From an uncultured Desulfuromonadales bacterium (lineage in GTDB: Bacteria; Desulfobacterota; Desulfuromonadia; Desulfuromonadales; Geopsychrobacteraceae), in assembly GCA_947259685.1 (NCBI GenBank), contig CAMYNC010000073.1:1-17708 (forward strand): a DNA stretch of 17,708 nucleotides, given 5' to 3'. The notes under the pieces are model-generated. The model searched no databases. It was not told the DNA's origin and worked only from the letters and a program-made list of their open reading frames with translations. The position numbers and the translations under genes are program-made. Shown here piece by piece: positions 1 through 7,458 of the stretch (within the stretch, counting starts at the first letter, position 1; every line of letters begins with the position of its first letter).

Positions 1-84
1 ACGTCCGGCAAAGTAGATCAGGTCCTGCATCACCGTCTTGATTCGACGGCGCTGCTTGGCGCGTCGTGCCTGCTTCTTCCCCAT
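1..84 (-). pseudogene. Possible transposase C-terminal remnant, cut by the window edge
   Basis: The minus strand reads open from an ATG at 84 off the left edge, giving a very basic start (MGKKQARRAKQRRR) and then IKTVMQDLIYFAGR. The same frame continues upstream without a stop to about position 192, where there is a TGA, but has no good ATG there. The pattern of a basic stretch followed by a Q-D-L-x-Y-x-A-G-R helix reminds me of the C-terminus of IS4/IS1380-type DDE transposases. If so, most of the gene is missing, because the flanking gene ends at 398 and leaves no room for the catalytic domain. It could equally be the start of a small basic protein or a chance frame. No Shine-Dalgarno sequence of quality is seen. 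Confidence 0.25.
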
Positions 85-397
85 TAAGCCAACCTGACCG
101 CTTAGCTGTTCAAGTCTTGTGCAAATGCCCCTGAGGCAACACAGTGACTGCCATAAAGTGAAGTCCGGATTTTTTTTTGAGAGTGTCCCCCCTCAGCGCG
201 CCCCTACCACCTGCCCGTCTCATGCCTGCCACAGGATTGAAATTCCACAAATTCATGCTTCAAAATTGCTCAGGAGGCAGGTCAGTTTTTGTTCTTAGTT
301 ACATTCTTGGTGCTCGGAACCATTGGCCAACAGCGTAGTTCGTTTTCGATTTAGGCCGCTCTTTATCGTTCCCCATCAGGGTTTTCTGCGCGAGCTC
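85..397. other. Intergenic region without a supported gene
   Basis: This stretch lies downstream of the mscS-like gene, which ends at 398. It holds a run of nine T at 170-178 and a C-rich patch at 187-210. I see no strong hairpin followed by a T-run for leftward transcription, no RNA gene and no credible protein frame. A rightward frame entering from 323 is the antisense shadow of the channel gene. Confidence 0.5.
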
Positions 398-2806
398 TTA
401 GGTCGCAGGAGCCGATTTTCCAACCATGTGCAGATGCAGGTCTTGCTGGGGAAAGGGAATCTGGATTTCCAACGACCTGAACTTTCGGTCGATTTCCTGG
501 TGAAGCTCGCTTTTAATCTGGAGCATATTATCGACCTCGGAAATCCAGCCCCGCAGTTCAAAGCCCAGGGAACTCTCCCCGAATCCCATGAAAAGAACCT
601 GGGGTGCTGGATTCTCCGCCACTTGGACGTGTTCTTGCGCGCAGTCCAGGAGTGTCTGCATCACGCGGGGGACATCGGAACCATAGGCAACCCCCACGGG
701 TATTCTAATCCCCGCGTATTGATCCGAAAGAGTCCAGTTGGTGACCTGGCTTGAGATGAGATCACTGTTGGGCACCACGATCTCCGACCGGTCGGAAGTC
801 TGCACCAGCGTGGCGCGCAGGCCGATCCTTTTGACTTCAGCCCGCTGCTCGCCAAGCTCGATATGGTCGCCGACCTTGATGGGCCTTTCAAAGAGCAGGA
901 TCAGACCGGAGACGAAATTGTTTACGATGCCCTGTAAACCAAAACCGATACCAACGCCCAAGGCGCCGGCAATGATGGTGAATTCCCGCAGCTGGACCCC
1001 CAGGGTCAGCATGGCCAGAAAAAATCCAAGAAACACAAAGCCGTAATGGACCAGCCTTGCCATTGAAATCCGCACACCGACCTGCAGTTCGCGTTTGGTG
1101 AACAGGCCCTCCATGAGCATTGCCTGTACGGCCCAGGAAATTAAAAACGCGCAATAGAGTAGGGCTGCTGCTGCTAGAATCAGTCCCACTGTGATTTGCC
1201 GGGATCCCAAGGTGACTCCGAATGACCAAACGGCCTGAATGGCTTCGGCAGGATCACTGTATACTCTCCAGGCCACAAGGATAAATGTCCCGGTAAGGAT
1301 TGCCGCGAAGAGGTTGGTCAAAAGTGCTGACCTGCTGATAATAATATGGGACTTAACCTGCAAAAAGGGGATATTTTTAAGCGGCGGGCTGCAAATGGCC
1401 AATTCCAGAAACCCCCGCAGCATAACCATTAACATCCAGCCGGCCAACACAATGAGGATTGTTTTGAGTGAAGACTCGAGCAGATGGGCCGACAGGGCGC
1501 TGTAACCGCCCATTTCCGCGATCAGTATCAACAGGCAGAGCAGCGCCCCCAGTCTGAGAGCTCGCGTGTAAAGGCGCACATCCCCGCGACGGGCGCTGGC
1601 CGCAGAACGCCAGAGGCAGAGAAGCATGCCGAGCAAGGCCGTAGAAAAAATATACAACCGGAAAAGTGAAAAGGGCAGGCCGAAGACGTCAAACAAACGG
1701 GTGGAGATCAAGTAGACAGACAGCCCGTAGACAAGCCATCTTCTTCTGTACTCTTTCTCAACAAAGGCGCCCACCAGCCGGGCGAGGGAGAAGATGACAA
1801 CACATTGAGCCATCAGCCGCCATGTGCCCGGAATCGTCCCATAGAATAAGGAAGTGGTGATGGCTGCGATTAATATTCCGGCTTCAAGGGGTCGCCGGGC
1901 CATGAACTGCCATTGCTCCTTTTCCATCAGTCGATCACGCTGTTGAAATATGCCAATACTTAAAACCAGGGAAAAGAAGATCTGGAGAACAACCAACCAT
2001 CCCTGCCGCTGAAGAAACTGCAGATCGGGTCGCGAAACGCTGAGCAAGCTTTGGGGCAGTTCTTTCCACAATCCGCTGCTTAGCAGGGAATAATACTTGG
2101 CTGAAAACATTGAGCGTGCGGTCTTGTGCGTAAGGTTGTCGCGCAAAACCGAGACCAACGCATCCAGTTCGAGTTCAAGGGAGGTTTGGGATGCCCGGAT
2201 GACTTCTGCCGCCTGAAGTTGGGACAGCAGCGGCTCCATCGCTTGGGTAATGAGGTTTTGCGTTCGGCCAATGATCTGCCGGACCTTGGCAAAGGTGGGT
2301 TCCAGCGTACGCGAAGAAACCTGCTTCGACAGGGGAGATTGCAGCTGCTCCCAGCGCGTACCTTCCTCCTCCCACTCCTCTTTCCAAAATTCGGCCTGGT
2401 GGATCGCTTCTTTAGTGAATTGGATTAACTCCTGAAGACCGGCGGCTTTCTGGTCGATTTGGGCTTTGACATCGAAAAGCTGGTCGTAGCCATAACCCTC
2501 TGTGTTTTTTAGGGATTTTAGGTTCCTGGAGAGCTTTTCAGTTTCTTTAGCCATCCGGGCCAGATTTTTTTGGGTCGCCGATAAGTCAAACAGCGCAACA
2601 ATCTCCTTTTCCAGAACAACCGAACGGTTGCCTAGCTCCGTGGCCATGGAAATGAGATCGGGAACATCGCTTGACGCTGAATCCGCGTGTTTCTCAGATG
2701 AAGACGGCTGGGGAGAATCGGCAGTTTCTGCCGCTGTGCTTCCGACCCAGATCAGTAGGCCGACCGTCAGTATCAGCCAAGCGACGCTTATGGTGTGGAA
2801 TTTCAT
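398..2806 (-). CDS. Large MscS-family mechanosensitive channel with N-terminal periplasmic coiled-coil region
   Basis: The 802-residue protein starts with a Sec signal (about 1-26, ending STAA). A charged helical, probably coiled-coil periplasmic region follows to about residue 265, then roughly ten hydrophobic segments. The C-terminal part is a canonical MscS module: pore helix motif GALGVGIGFGLQGIVNNF, then LILLFERPIKVGDHIEL, the beta domain with VVPNSDL, and the cytoplasmic C-terminal domain. The size and architecture fit the MscK/MscM-like large MscS class, which releases osmolytes on membrane tension. The gene is last in the seven-gene run, 45 bp after the DUF1566 gene, with a hairpin in the gap. 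Its ribosome site is weak (AGAGC about 9 bp before ATG). Channel family is certain; the gating stimulus and specific subfamily are not. Confidence 0.93.
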   Translation of the reverse strand: MKFHTISVAWLILTVGLLIWVGSTAAETADSPQPSSSEKHADSASSDVPDLISMATELGNRSVVLEKEIVALFDLSATQKNLARMAKETEKLSRNLKSLKNTEGYGYDQLFDVKAQIDQKAAGLQELIQFTKEAIHQAEFWKEEWEEEGTRWEQLQSPLSKQVSSRTLEPTFAKVRQIIGRTQNLITQAMEPLLSQLQAAEVIRASQTSLELELDALVSVLRDNLTHKTARSMFSAKYYSLLSSGLWKELPQSLLSVSRPDLQFLQRQGWLVVLQIFFSLVLSIGIFQQRDRLMEKEQWQFMARRPLEAGILIAAITTSLFYGTIPGTWRLMAQCVVIFSLARLVGAFVEKEYRRRWLVYGLSVYLISTRLFDVFGLPFSLFRLYIFSTALLGMLLCLWRSAASARRGDVRLYTRALRLGALLCLLILIAEMGGYSALSAHLLESSLKTILIVLAGWMLMVMLRGFLELAICSPPLKNIPFLQVKSHIIISRSALLTNLFAAILTGTFILVAWRVYSDPAEAIQAVWSFGVTLGSRQITVGLILAAAALLYCAFLISWAVQAMLMEGLFTKRELQVGVRISMARLVHYGFVFLGFFLAMLTLGVQLREFTIIAGALGVGIGFGLQGIVNNFVSGLILLFERPIKVGDHIELGEQRAEVKRIGLRATLVQTSDRSEIVVPNSDLISSQVTNWTLSDQYAGIRIPVGVAYGSDVPRVMQTLLDCAQEHVQVAENPAPQVLFMGFGESSLGFELRGWISEVDNMLQIKSELHQEIDRKFRSLEIQIPFPQQDLHLHMVGKSAPAT

Positions 2807-2824
2807 AATTTACGCTCTAGTGGG

Positions 2825-2843
2825 CATCCGGAAATTCCGGATG
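2825..2843 (-). other. Intergenic hairpin between the DUF1566 and mscS-like genes
   Basis: CATCCGGA pairs perfectly with TCCGGATG across a 3-nt loop, eight bases after the DUF1566 stop and 18 bases before the channel's ATG. No T-run follows on the minus strand, so it is more likely a processing, stabilising or partial attenuation element that lowers channel expression than a full terminator. Confidence 0.45.
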
Positions 2844-2851
2844 GAAACAAT

Positions 2852-4075
2852 CTATAAATCAGCGTCGCGCACCAGGCGAGCATAGTTGTAGATGCGGATG
2901 GCGTCGCCCTGGGGGCCAAAACCGGCGGGAAAATCCTCAGGATCGCCCGCTTTGGGATCGCTGCGTAGCGTCCCCGCTCCGTGAACGTCAGCCCACCTGC
3001 CGTTTGTGTAGCCCATCGCCCGGCCAAAAGCCACATATGCGGCATTCGCGCCGGGTGCAGCGGTCCGATTGGCGAAGGTGGTGCTGCTCCAGTAGCACGG
3101 GGTGTCGATTTGGCCCGCTTCATTGATGATGAACGATGTGTAAAACAGCGCGTCGATCGCAGCGGAGCCAGTGGTGTCAGGGGAGCGAGTGTAATCCACA
3201 ATGCTCTGCAACTCTTTGGCTCTGGGCAAGCGCCAGTCGCTGTAGCCCAGATAATTTTCGGCGTTTTTCTGCTCAACCCAGGCCAGGGTTTCTTCCCAAT
3301 TTAGCCCCATACAGCTGTCATCCTGAGACCACATCAAGCCGGTCGCGCTATCCGTGATGCTGCCGTCGCCGTTTTCGTTAAAGCTGTTCTGACCGTAGCC
3401 GGTGTTGCCACGCACATAGATGACGAAGAAGGCCTTGTCCCGGTCGAACATGGTCAGTCCGTAGTCCTTGATGCGCCCATCAGCAAAATTTACGCCGAAG
3501 AGGGTGCGGCCGTCGTCGTTTGCGGTGTTCGCCACATACAGAGTGCTGGAGGCGTACTGGGCGTCAATAATACGCTCGCCGGCGCTGGCGTCGCCGTAGG
3601 CAAAGTCGAAGAAGGCGGTATCGATAAAGGGGATCATGCCGGAGGTGTCGGTGCCTTCATCGCCGCCGGGGGCAATGCCATGGAAGTCGACCAGCGAGTA
3701 GAGTTCCTTGATCGTCGGCAGCCGCCAGTCGGTATACCCGCCCAGTTTGAGCGTGACTGCCCGGGCTACGGCCATGTCGTAGGACAGCTTGTCATCGGCG
3801 TCAATGTCGCCGTCGCCATCTGTATCCGGGCTTTGCTGCCACATCAGGCCGGTGACATTATCGGTGACCGTTCCGTCGCCGTTATCGGTGTAGCTGGACT
3901 GATGATCATCATACTGGGCATCCTGGCCGTAGAACCGCAGCCCCGGTCCGGGACAATGTATTTCCTGTTGGTTATCGTAGCAACCGATTTGGCCGACGCC
4001 GACCACCGGATAAGAAACCGCCCAGGCTGAAGTTATGGATAACAGAGGGAGCAGTAACAGAACATGTGGTTTCAT
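2852..4075 (-). CDS. Secreted DUF1566 (Lcl C-terminal-like) protein with two repeats
   Basis: The 407-residue protein has a clear Sec signal (1-19, ending AWA). Two DUF1566 units follow, each opening with a calcium-loop-like signature (TDNGDGTVTDNVTGLMWQQ near 63-81, NENGDGSITDSATGLMWSQ near 233-251) and carrying a DWRLPTIKEL or DWRLPRAKEL motif (116-125, 280-289). Residues 84-95 (DTDGDGDIDADD) form an EF-hand-like loop inserted in unit 1, which suggests calcium binding. The protein ends with IYNYARLVRDADL. DUF1566 is common in surface or periplasmic proteins; its biochemical role is not established. The start at 4075 was chosen because AAGGA sits just upstream and the signal peptide follows directly; an in-frame ATG at 4108 lies inside the flavoprotein gene. 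It starts 13 bp after that gene, so it is probably co-transcribed. It is paralogous to the protein at 12864-14207. Confidence 0.9.
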   Translation of the reverse strand: MKPHVLLLLPLLSITSAWAVSYPVVGVGQIGCYDNQQEIHCPGPGLRFYGQDAQYDDHQSSYTDNGDGTVTDNVTGLMWQQSPDTDGDGDIDADDKLSYDMAVARAVTLKLGGYTDWRLPTIKELYSLVDFHGIAPGGDEGTDTSGMIPFIDTAFFDFAYGDASAGERIIDAQYASSTLYVANTANDDGRTLFGVNFADGRIKDYGLTMFDRDKAFFVIYVRGNTGYGQNSFNENGDGSITDSATGLMWSQDDSCMGLNWEETLAWVEQKNAENYLGYSDWRLPRAKELQSIVDYTRSPDTTGSAAIDALFYTSFIINEAGQIDTPCYWSSTTFANRTAAPGANAAYVAFGRAMGYTNGRWADVHGAGTLRSDPKAGDPEDFPAGFGPQGDAIRIYNYARLVRDADL

Positions 4076-4088
4076 TGTTGAATCCTTT

Positions 4089-5828
4089 TTATGACGGCCA
4101 CTTGCCAAAGGCCTGTTTTTCGAACTTCATAGTACCGTCACTGCCCTTGAAAATATTGATCCAGGCGTTCCAGTTTTTATTGTCGACATCGGGATAATCG
4201 AGCCGATAGTGACTGCAGCGACTTTCCTTACGCATGATTGAGGCCTTCAGTTTCATTTCGGCGTTGAAAATCATATTGGCGGTCTCATGGGCCAGTCTCA
4301 GCTCATGGAGATCTGCTGCCCGCAGCATGGGCAGATGATGATCCCGCAGCTCCTCGACATAGACCAGGGCCGCCTTCATCAGGTTCTCTTTTTTGATGTA
4401 GAGGACAAAGTTCGGGATCATGATCCCCTGCAAGGTCTGGGTGACCCAGGCCGGGCTGTAACCTTTGTCCCGTTTGAGTGGGGCGAGGATCTCAGTCTCG
4501 ATTGCCTTCTGTTTCGCCTTGGAAATACCGGCAAGGGTGATTCCTTTACAGTATTCCGCGGCCGCCTCGGAAACGATCGCTCCCTGAACGGCCGATCCGG
4601 CCAGTGACGAGCCAATCTGAGTGTAAATGGCGCCGGCCATGTAAGAACCAAGGGCATCGCCGGCGGCGTAGAGGCCGGGGATATTGGAAGCGCCTTGGCC
4701 GTTGATCGGCACCAGTCCTTCCGATTTATGGATTGACATCCCGGCGGATGAGCCACCGACTGAGGCTCCGGCCATCATGCCGGGAGGCGGACCGCCCCCC
4801 TCTTTCCCCTTGCCACCGGGTGGCGGACCGGGACGCCGACCATTTTCGGCAAATTCAGCCGGCCGGACAGGGCCGCCGGCGACCTGCTTTCCGTCACTCT
4901 GTCCGGGACGGCCTGTGAGGGGACCACCGGCCATATAGGCCTGGTAGCACTGCTCCACGCCGAGATCATGGTGGACTTCAACTCCGGTTAACCCCGGCTT
5001 GCGGTCGAACATCCCATGCCAGCCGTCATAGCAGGCCGCAGGGTTGGTCGCTGACCCCGAATGGCCGTCGTTCCATTCCTTGCCGGTCACCTTGGCGCCG
5101 ATCTTATAGGCCATGACCGTGCCGTCGTGGGTCAAGTCGCAGATCGGGAAGCCGTTAGGCTTGAAACCACCGGCACCGGAGCAGAGCACGACGCTCTTCG
5201 CTTTGAAAATATGGATCTTGCCCTCATCGAAGCTGAACCCGGCGGCTCCGGCGATGCGGCCGTCTTCCTTGATCAAGTGGGTGATCATGACCCGTTCTAT
5301 CACCGGGATATTGCGGTCTTCGATCGGCTTGCTGAAGGCGTTGAAATAGAGCGGCGAATCAAAAAATCCCCACTCGCGCAGTTCCTTGATCCGGGCAAGC
5401 GAGTGTTCGGCCATCTGCCGGGTGAAGACCGGATTGTTGGTTCCCAGTGCCGAGCGGGAGACGGTTGCCACGAACTCGTCCAGGCTCAGTTTTTCTTTGG
5501 CCGGATCGAAAGCAAATATCCCTTTCGCGAAAGGGGTCTGGCCAGATGAACCAAGCCGCCCTTTGGAAACCATCATCACTTTGGCCCCGGCATCATGGCC
5601 TTTCACCGCGGCAAACAGTCCGGCGATACCACTGCCGACCACCAGGATATCGGTTTCATGCTCTTGACCAGTCATGCTATCGACATCGATTTCCCGGATA
5701 TTGGCCTGACATTCGCTGTCCAGTGCCGAAACCCCCATGGCCGCCATTGCCGCAAGCCCGGCGGCACCGCCGGCAACAGCCATAAACTTGCGCCGCGACA
5801 GTCCGGTATTGCTCTCTTGATTGCTCAT
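4089..5828 (-). CDS. Tat-exported FAD-dependent reductase, fumarate reductase/AprA-like flavoprotein
   Basis: The 579-residue protein begins with a twin-arginine signal (SRRKFM at 11-16, then an Ala/Gly-rich hydrophobic stretch to about 35). The Rossmann dinucleotide motif follows (VVGSGIAGLFAA, 63-74), then VVLCSGAGGF near 213-222 and the second FAD contact GLYAAGD (385-391). The helical C-terminal domain carries MRKESRCSHYRLDYP (532-546), the arginine-containing signature of the succinate dehydrogenase, fumarate reductase and AprA flavoproteins. A Gly/Pro/Lys-rich low-complexity segment (about 301-357) interrupts the FAD domain, which is unusual. The gene overlaps the upstream membrane gene by ATGA, and the ferredoxin gene is one further upstream. 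The inferred role is a periplasmic reductase, or dehydrogenase, of an unknown organic acid or enoate, fed by the heme and FeS partners. The substrate cannot be named from the sequence. Confidence 0.88.
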   Translation of the reverse strand: MSNQESNTGLSRRKFMAVAGGAAGLAAMAAMGVSALDSECQANIREIDVDSMTGQEHETDILVVGSGIAGLFAAVKGHDAGAKVMMVSKGRLGSSGQTPFAKGIFAFDPAKEKLSLDEFVATVSRSALGTNNPVFTRQMAEHSLARIKELREWGFFDSPLYFNAFSKPIEDRNIPVIERVMITHLIKEDGRIAGAAGFSFDEGKIHIFKAKSVVLCSGAGGFKPNGFPICDLTHDGTVMAYKIGAKVTGKEWNDGHSGSATNPAACYDGWHGMFDRKPGLTGVEVHHDLGVEQCYQAYMAGGPLTGRPGQSDGKQVAGGPVRPAEFAENGRRPGPPPGGKGKEGGGPPPGMMAGASVGGSSAGMSIHKSEGLVPINGQGASNIPGLYAAGDALGSYMAGAIYTQIGSSLAGSAVQGAIVSEAAAEYCKGITLAGISKAKQKAIETEILAPLKRDKGYSPAWVTQTLQGIMIPNFVLYIKKENLMKAALVYVEELRDHHLPMLRAADLHELRLAHETANMIFNAEMKLKASIMRKESRCSHYRLDYPDVDNKNWNAWINIFKGSDGTMKFEKQAFGKWPS

Positions 5829-6466
5829 TTCTTTTCACTTTCTGTTTGATTCTGGACGACATAGCTTTTCAGCAGCAGATAGATCCCACCAGTCGCCAGC
5901 AATGCAATAAATGCCGTCATGGCGATATCTGTATGGCGGCCGAGATCGATCACGTGGAAGACTGCACTGACAATACAGAGCAGGGCCAGCGCCCCGTGAA
6001 TCGTGCGCCAGGTCTGGTATCTCAGCGGCAGCTTTTTCCGGGTCAGGGAGGTCAATCCGAGGATCAGCAGTAAAGACCAGGTTGTCAGACCGAAGAGAAT
6101 TCCAGAACTGGAGAAGGTGGTGACAATGGTGCCAAACGCTTCACCGGGGGCGATGCCCGCTTCGAAGAATCTGGGCACCACCAGTAAAAACGGGTGTATG
6201 AGCAGCACCGATACCGCAACGGAGCCGACGATTTTATGCCAGCTGAGCAGCTTGCTTAAGCTGATCTTTTTGACTGCGGCCCTGTTGGGCCGAGCGAGGT
6301 AGAACAGGCCGATCATCAGACTGAAAGCCAGGATGGTGACGACCGACAGCGATTCTTTCAGCAACGTGCGTTGCGGATAGCTGCCAGCGGCCCAGATCAT
6401 CAGCGGCATGCCGATCAAAACCGCCAGAATCTGCAGTTGGACATTGTTTTTGATATATTCAGCCAT
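5825..6466 (-). CDS. Ferric-reductase-like bis-heme b transmembrane protein
   Basis: The 213-residue protein has about six hydrophobic segments. Histidines at 77 (SWHKIVG) and 91 (LIHPFLL), and at 157 (RTIHGAL) and 171 (VFHVIDL), form two pairs each exactly 14 residues apart. This is the arrangement that ligates two stacked b hemes in ferric reductases, NADPH oxidases and MsrQ. No flavin or NAD domain is attached, so it should act as a transmembrane electron conduit between a cytoplasmic or quinone donor and the neighbouring flavoprotein. The start at 6466 directly follows the ferredoxin stop (TAA AG ATG) with GGGG upstream; an ATG four codons earlier at 6478 overlaps that stop and has no ribosome site. 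The stop overlaps the flavoprotein start, indicating translational coupling. Confidence 0.87.
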   Translation of the reverse strand: MAEYIKNNVQLQILAVLIGMPLMIWAAGSYPQRTLLKESLSVVTILAFSLMIGLFYLARPNRAAVKKISLSKLLSWHKIVGSVAVSVLLIHPFLLVVPRFFEAGIAPGEAFGTIVTTFSSSGILFGLTTWSLLLILGLTSLTRKKLPLRYQTWRTIHGALALLCIVSAVFHVIDLGRHTDIAMTAFIALLATGGIYLLLKSYVVQNQTESEKK

Positions 6467-6468
6467 CT

Positions 6469-6684
6469 TTAACCCCATGAAACGACAACCGGAATCGACT
6501 TATCCGGCGTAATAGTTATGGCATCGACCGGGCAATACATTCTGCACAGGTGGCAGATTTGGCAGTCGGCCGGATACTTAATAAATGCCTTGTTGGTTTT
6601 TTCGTCCGGGCGGATAACGTCCGTGGGGCAGGTTTTGATGCAGATCCCACAGCCGATGCAGCCCCTGATTTGTTTAATGGCCAT
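6469..6684 (-). CDS. Small 2[4Fe-4S] ferredoxin subunit
   Basis: The 71-residue protein contains two classic cluster motifs, CIGCGICIKTCP near residues 9-20 and CQICHLCRMYCP near 39-50. It has no signal peptide and no other domain. It resembles the cluster domain of AprB-like subunits, without their long C-terminal tail. ATG at 6684 was chosen because AAGGA lies seven bases before it; a TTG two codons upstream is too close to that site. It overlaps the receiver gene by 11 bp. It is probably the electron-transfer partner between the heme protein and the flavoprotein. If the flavoprotein folds before Tat export, the ferredoxin could be carried along as a hitchhiker; otherwise it would stay cytoplasmic. 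Confidence 0.88.
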   Translation of the reverse strand: MAIKQIRGCIGCGICIKTCPTDVIRPDEKTNKAFIKYPADCQICHLCRMYCPVDAITITPDKSIPVVVSWG

Positions 6685-7129
6685 GTTCAAATCCTTGTAA
6701 CTGGTGAAGAAGTTTGCGTTTAATGCTGTTTAAGTTGCTGTCAGGCGGCGGAATCTTTTGCAGCACATACTGCAGTGAGTTCACCAGCCCCTCTAACTCA
6801 CACGGCTTGCTGAGCACCAGATCAAAATCACTATCAGCTAGAAAAGGCGAAGCGGTCACAGCAACAACCGGCACATCTTTACGGATGATATGAATGTACT
6901 GGGCCAGGATATTGCCGTTTAATCTCGGCATGCAGATATCTGTTAGCACTAAGTCAAAGTCCTCGTTATTGAACCTGTCGATCGCTTCATAGCCATCATT
7001 GACGGCAACCACCGAAAAGCCGCTTTCGCTCAACCAGGTTTCAAGCAGTTGCAGATGGGCGTTGCTATCATCAACGACAAGAATTTTGTAGTTCGAGTTC
7101 TCGCTCTTTTCATTTAATTGCGCCTGCAT
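6674..7129 (-). CDS. Stand-alone response regulator receiver protein
   Basis: The 151-residue protein is a single CheY-like receiver: acidic pair D20/D21, phosphoacceptor D64 (VLTDICMP), T92 (VTAS) and K108 (SKPC). A short polar tail (about 125-151) carries no DNA-binding or enzymatic output. ATG at 7129 was chosen for its AAGGAAAGG ribosome site and because the receiver fold starts right after it; the frame remains open upstream only by running across the small secreted gene in another phase. It sits between that gene and the ferredoxin, so it is co-expressed with the redox module. It has no adjacent kinase of its own, and BaeS is the only kinase in the window. It may act by protein contact or as a phosphate sink. 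Confidence 0.88.
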   Translation of the reverse strand: MQAQLNEKSENSNYKILVVDDSNAHLQLLETWLSESGFSVVAVNDGYEAIDRFNNEDFDLVLTDICMPRLNGNILAQYIHIIRKDVPVVAVTASPFLADSDFDLVLSKPCELEGLVNSLQYVLQKIPPPDSNLNSIKRKLLHQLQGFEHGH

Positions 7130-7149
7130 TGTTTTGCCTTTCCTTAGAG

Positions 7150-7177
7150 AGACAGGGATGCCGGAGCATCCCTGTCT
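7150..7177 (-). terminator. Strong hairpin after the small secreted gene
   Basis: A perfect 12-bp stem (AGACAGGGATGC with its complement) closes a 4-nt loop, 14 bases after the stop of the small gene and about 20 bases before the receiver's start. No T-run follows on the minus strand, so read-through into the receiver and redox genes is likely. It probably stabilises or uncouples the small-gene message, or attenuates the downstream genes. A similar hairpin lies at the same distance after the paralogous gene at 12864. Confidence 0.5.
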
Positions 7178-7191
7178 ATGTGTCGAGATCC

Positions 7192-7458
7192 CTAACGTGG
7201 GCCACCTTCCGGCATGTTGTTTGGAACTGCAGCCAGTTGACCGTCTTTTTCCTGACAAGTCGCCTCTAAAGTCTCGCCTCGACGTCCTGTGAAGGTGACA
7301 CTGTCTCCAGCACTCTTGCCTTCGCACGCCGCAATCGCTTCAGGAGGAGGTCCTTGAGGGCGGCCCTGACCTCTATTGCCTGCAGCAGAAACGATCATCG
7401 GCATCAGGCTTATCAAACCGACAATTACAGCGACTTTGAGAAATCCAGGTTTTTTCAT
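7192..7458 (-). CDS. Small secreted two-cysteine protein
   Basis: The 88-residue protein has a Sec signal (1-26, ending VSAAG), a Gly/Pro-rich linker (GNRGQGRPQGPPP, 27-39) and a compact domain with two cysteines (C45, C68) and the pattern A-C-x-G-x-x-A-G-D-S-V-T ... G-x-x-x-E-A-x-C-Q. The domain is a paralog of residues about 41-82 of the protein at 12864-14207 (20 of 42 identical by my count). The two cysteines could form a disulfide in the periplasm. I do not recognise a named family; its position behind a BaeR-like site recalls the role of Spy in E. coli, but there is no sequence similarity to claim. AAAGGAG lies eight bases before the ATG. It is the first gene of the seven-gene run. Confidence 0.8.
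   Translation of the reverse strand: MKKPGFLKVAVIVGLISLMPMIVSAAGNRGQGRPQGPPPEAIAACEGKSAGDSVTFTGRRGETLEATCQEKDGQLAAVPNNMPEGGPR

Noticed and set aside
7130..7327. 66-residue N-terminal extension of the receiver protein
   Set aside because: It overlaps the small secreted gene in another phase and spans the hairpin; the composition is Arg/Cys/Ser-rich and unlike a receiver, and a good ribosome site precedes the ATG at 7129.
7192..7458. The small secreted protein as a Spy/CpxP chaperone
   Set aside because: Spy and CpxP are longer, all-helical and have LTxxQ motifs, none of which is seen; only the regulatory position is comparable.
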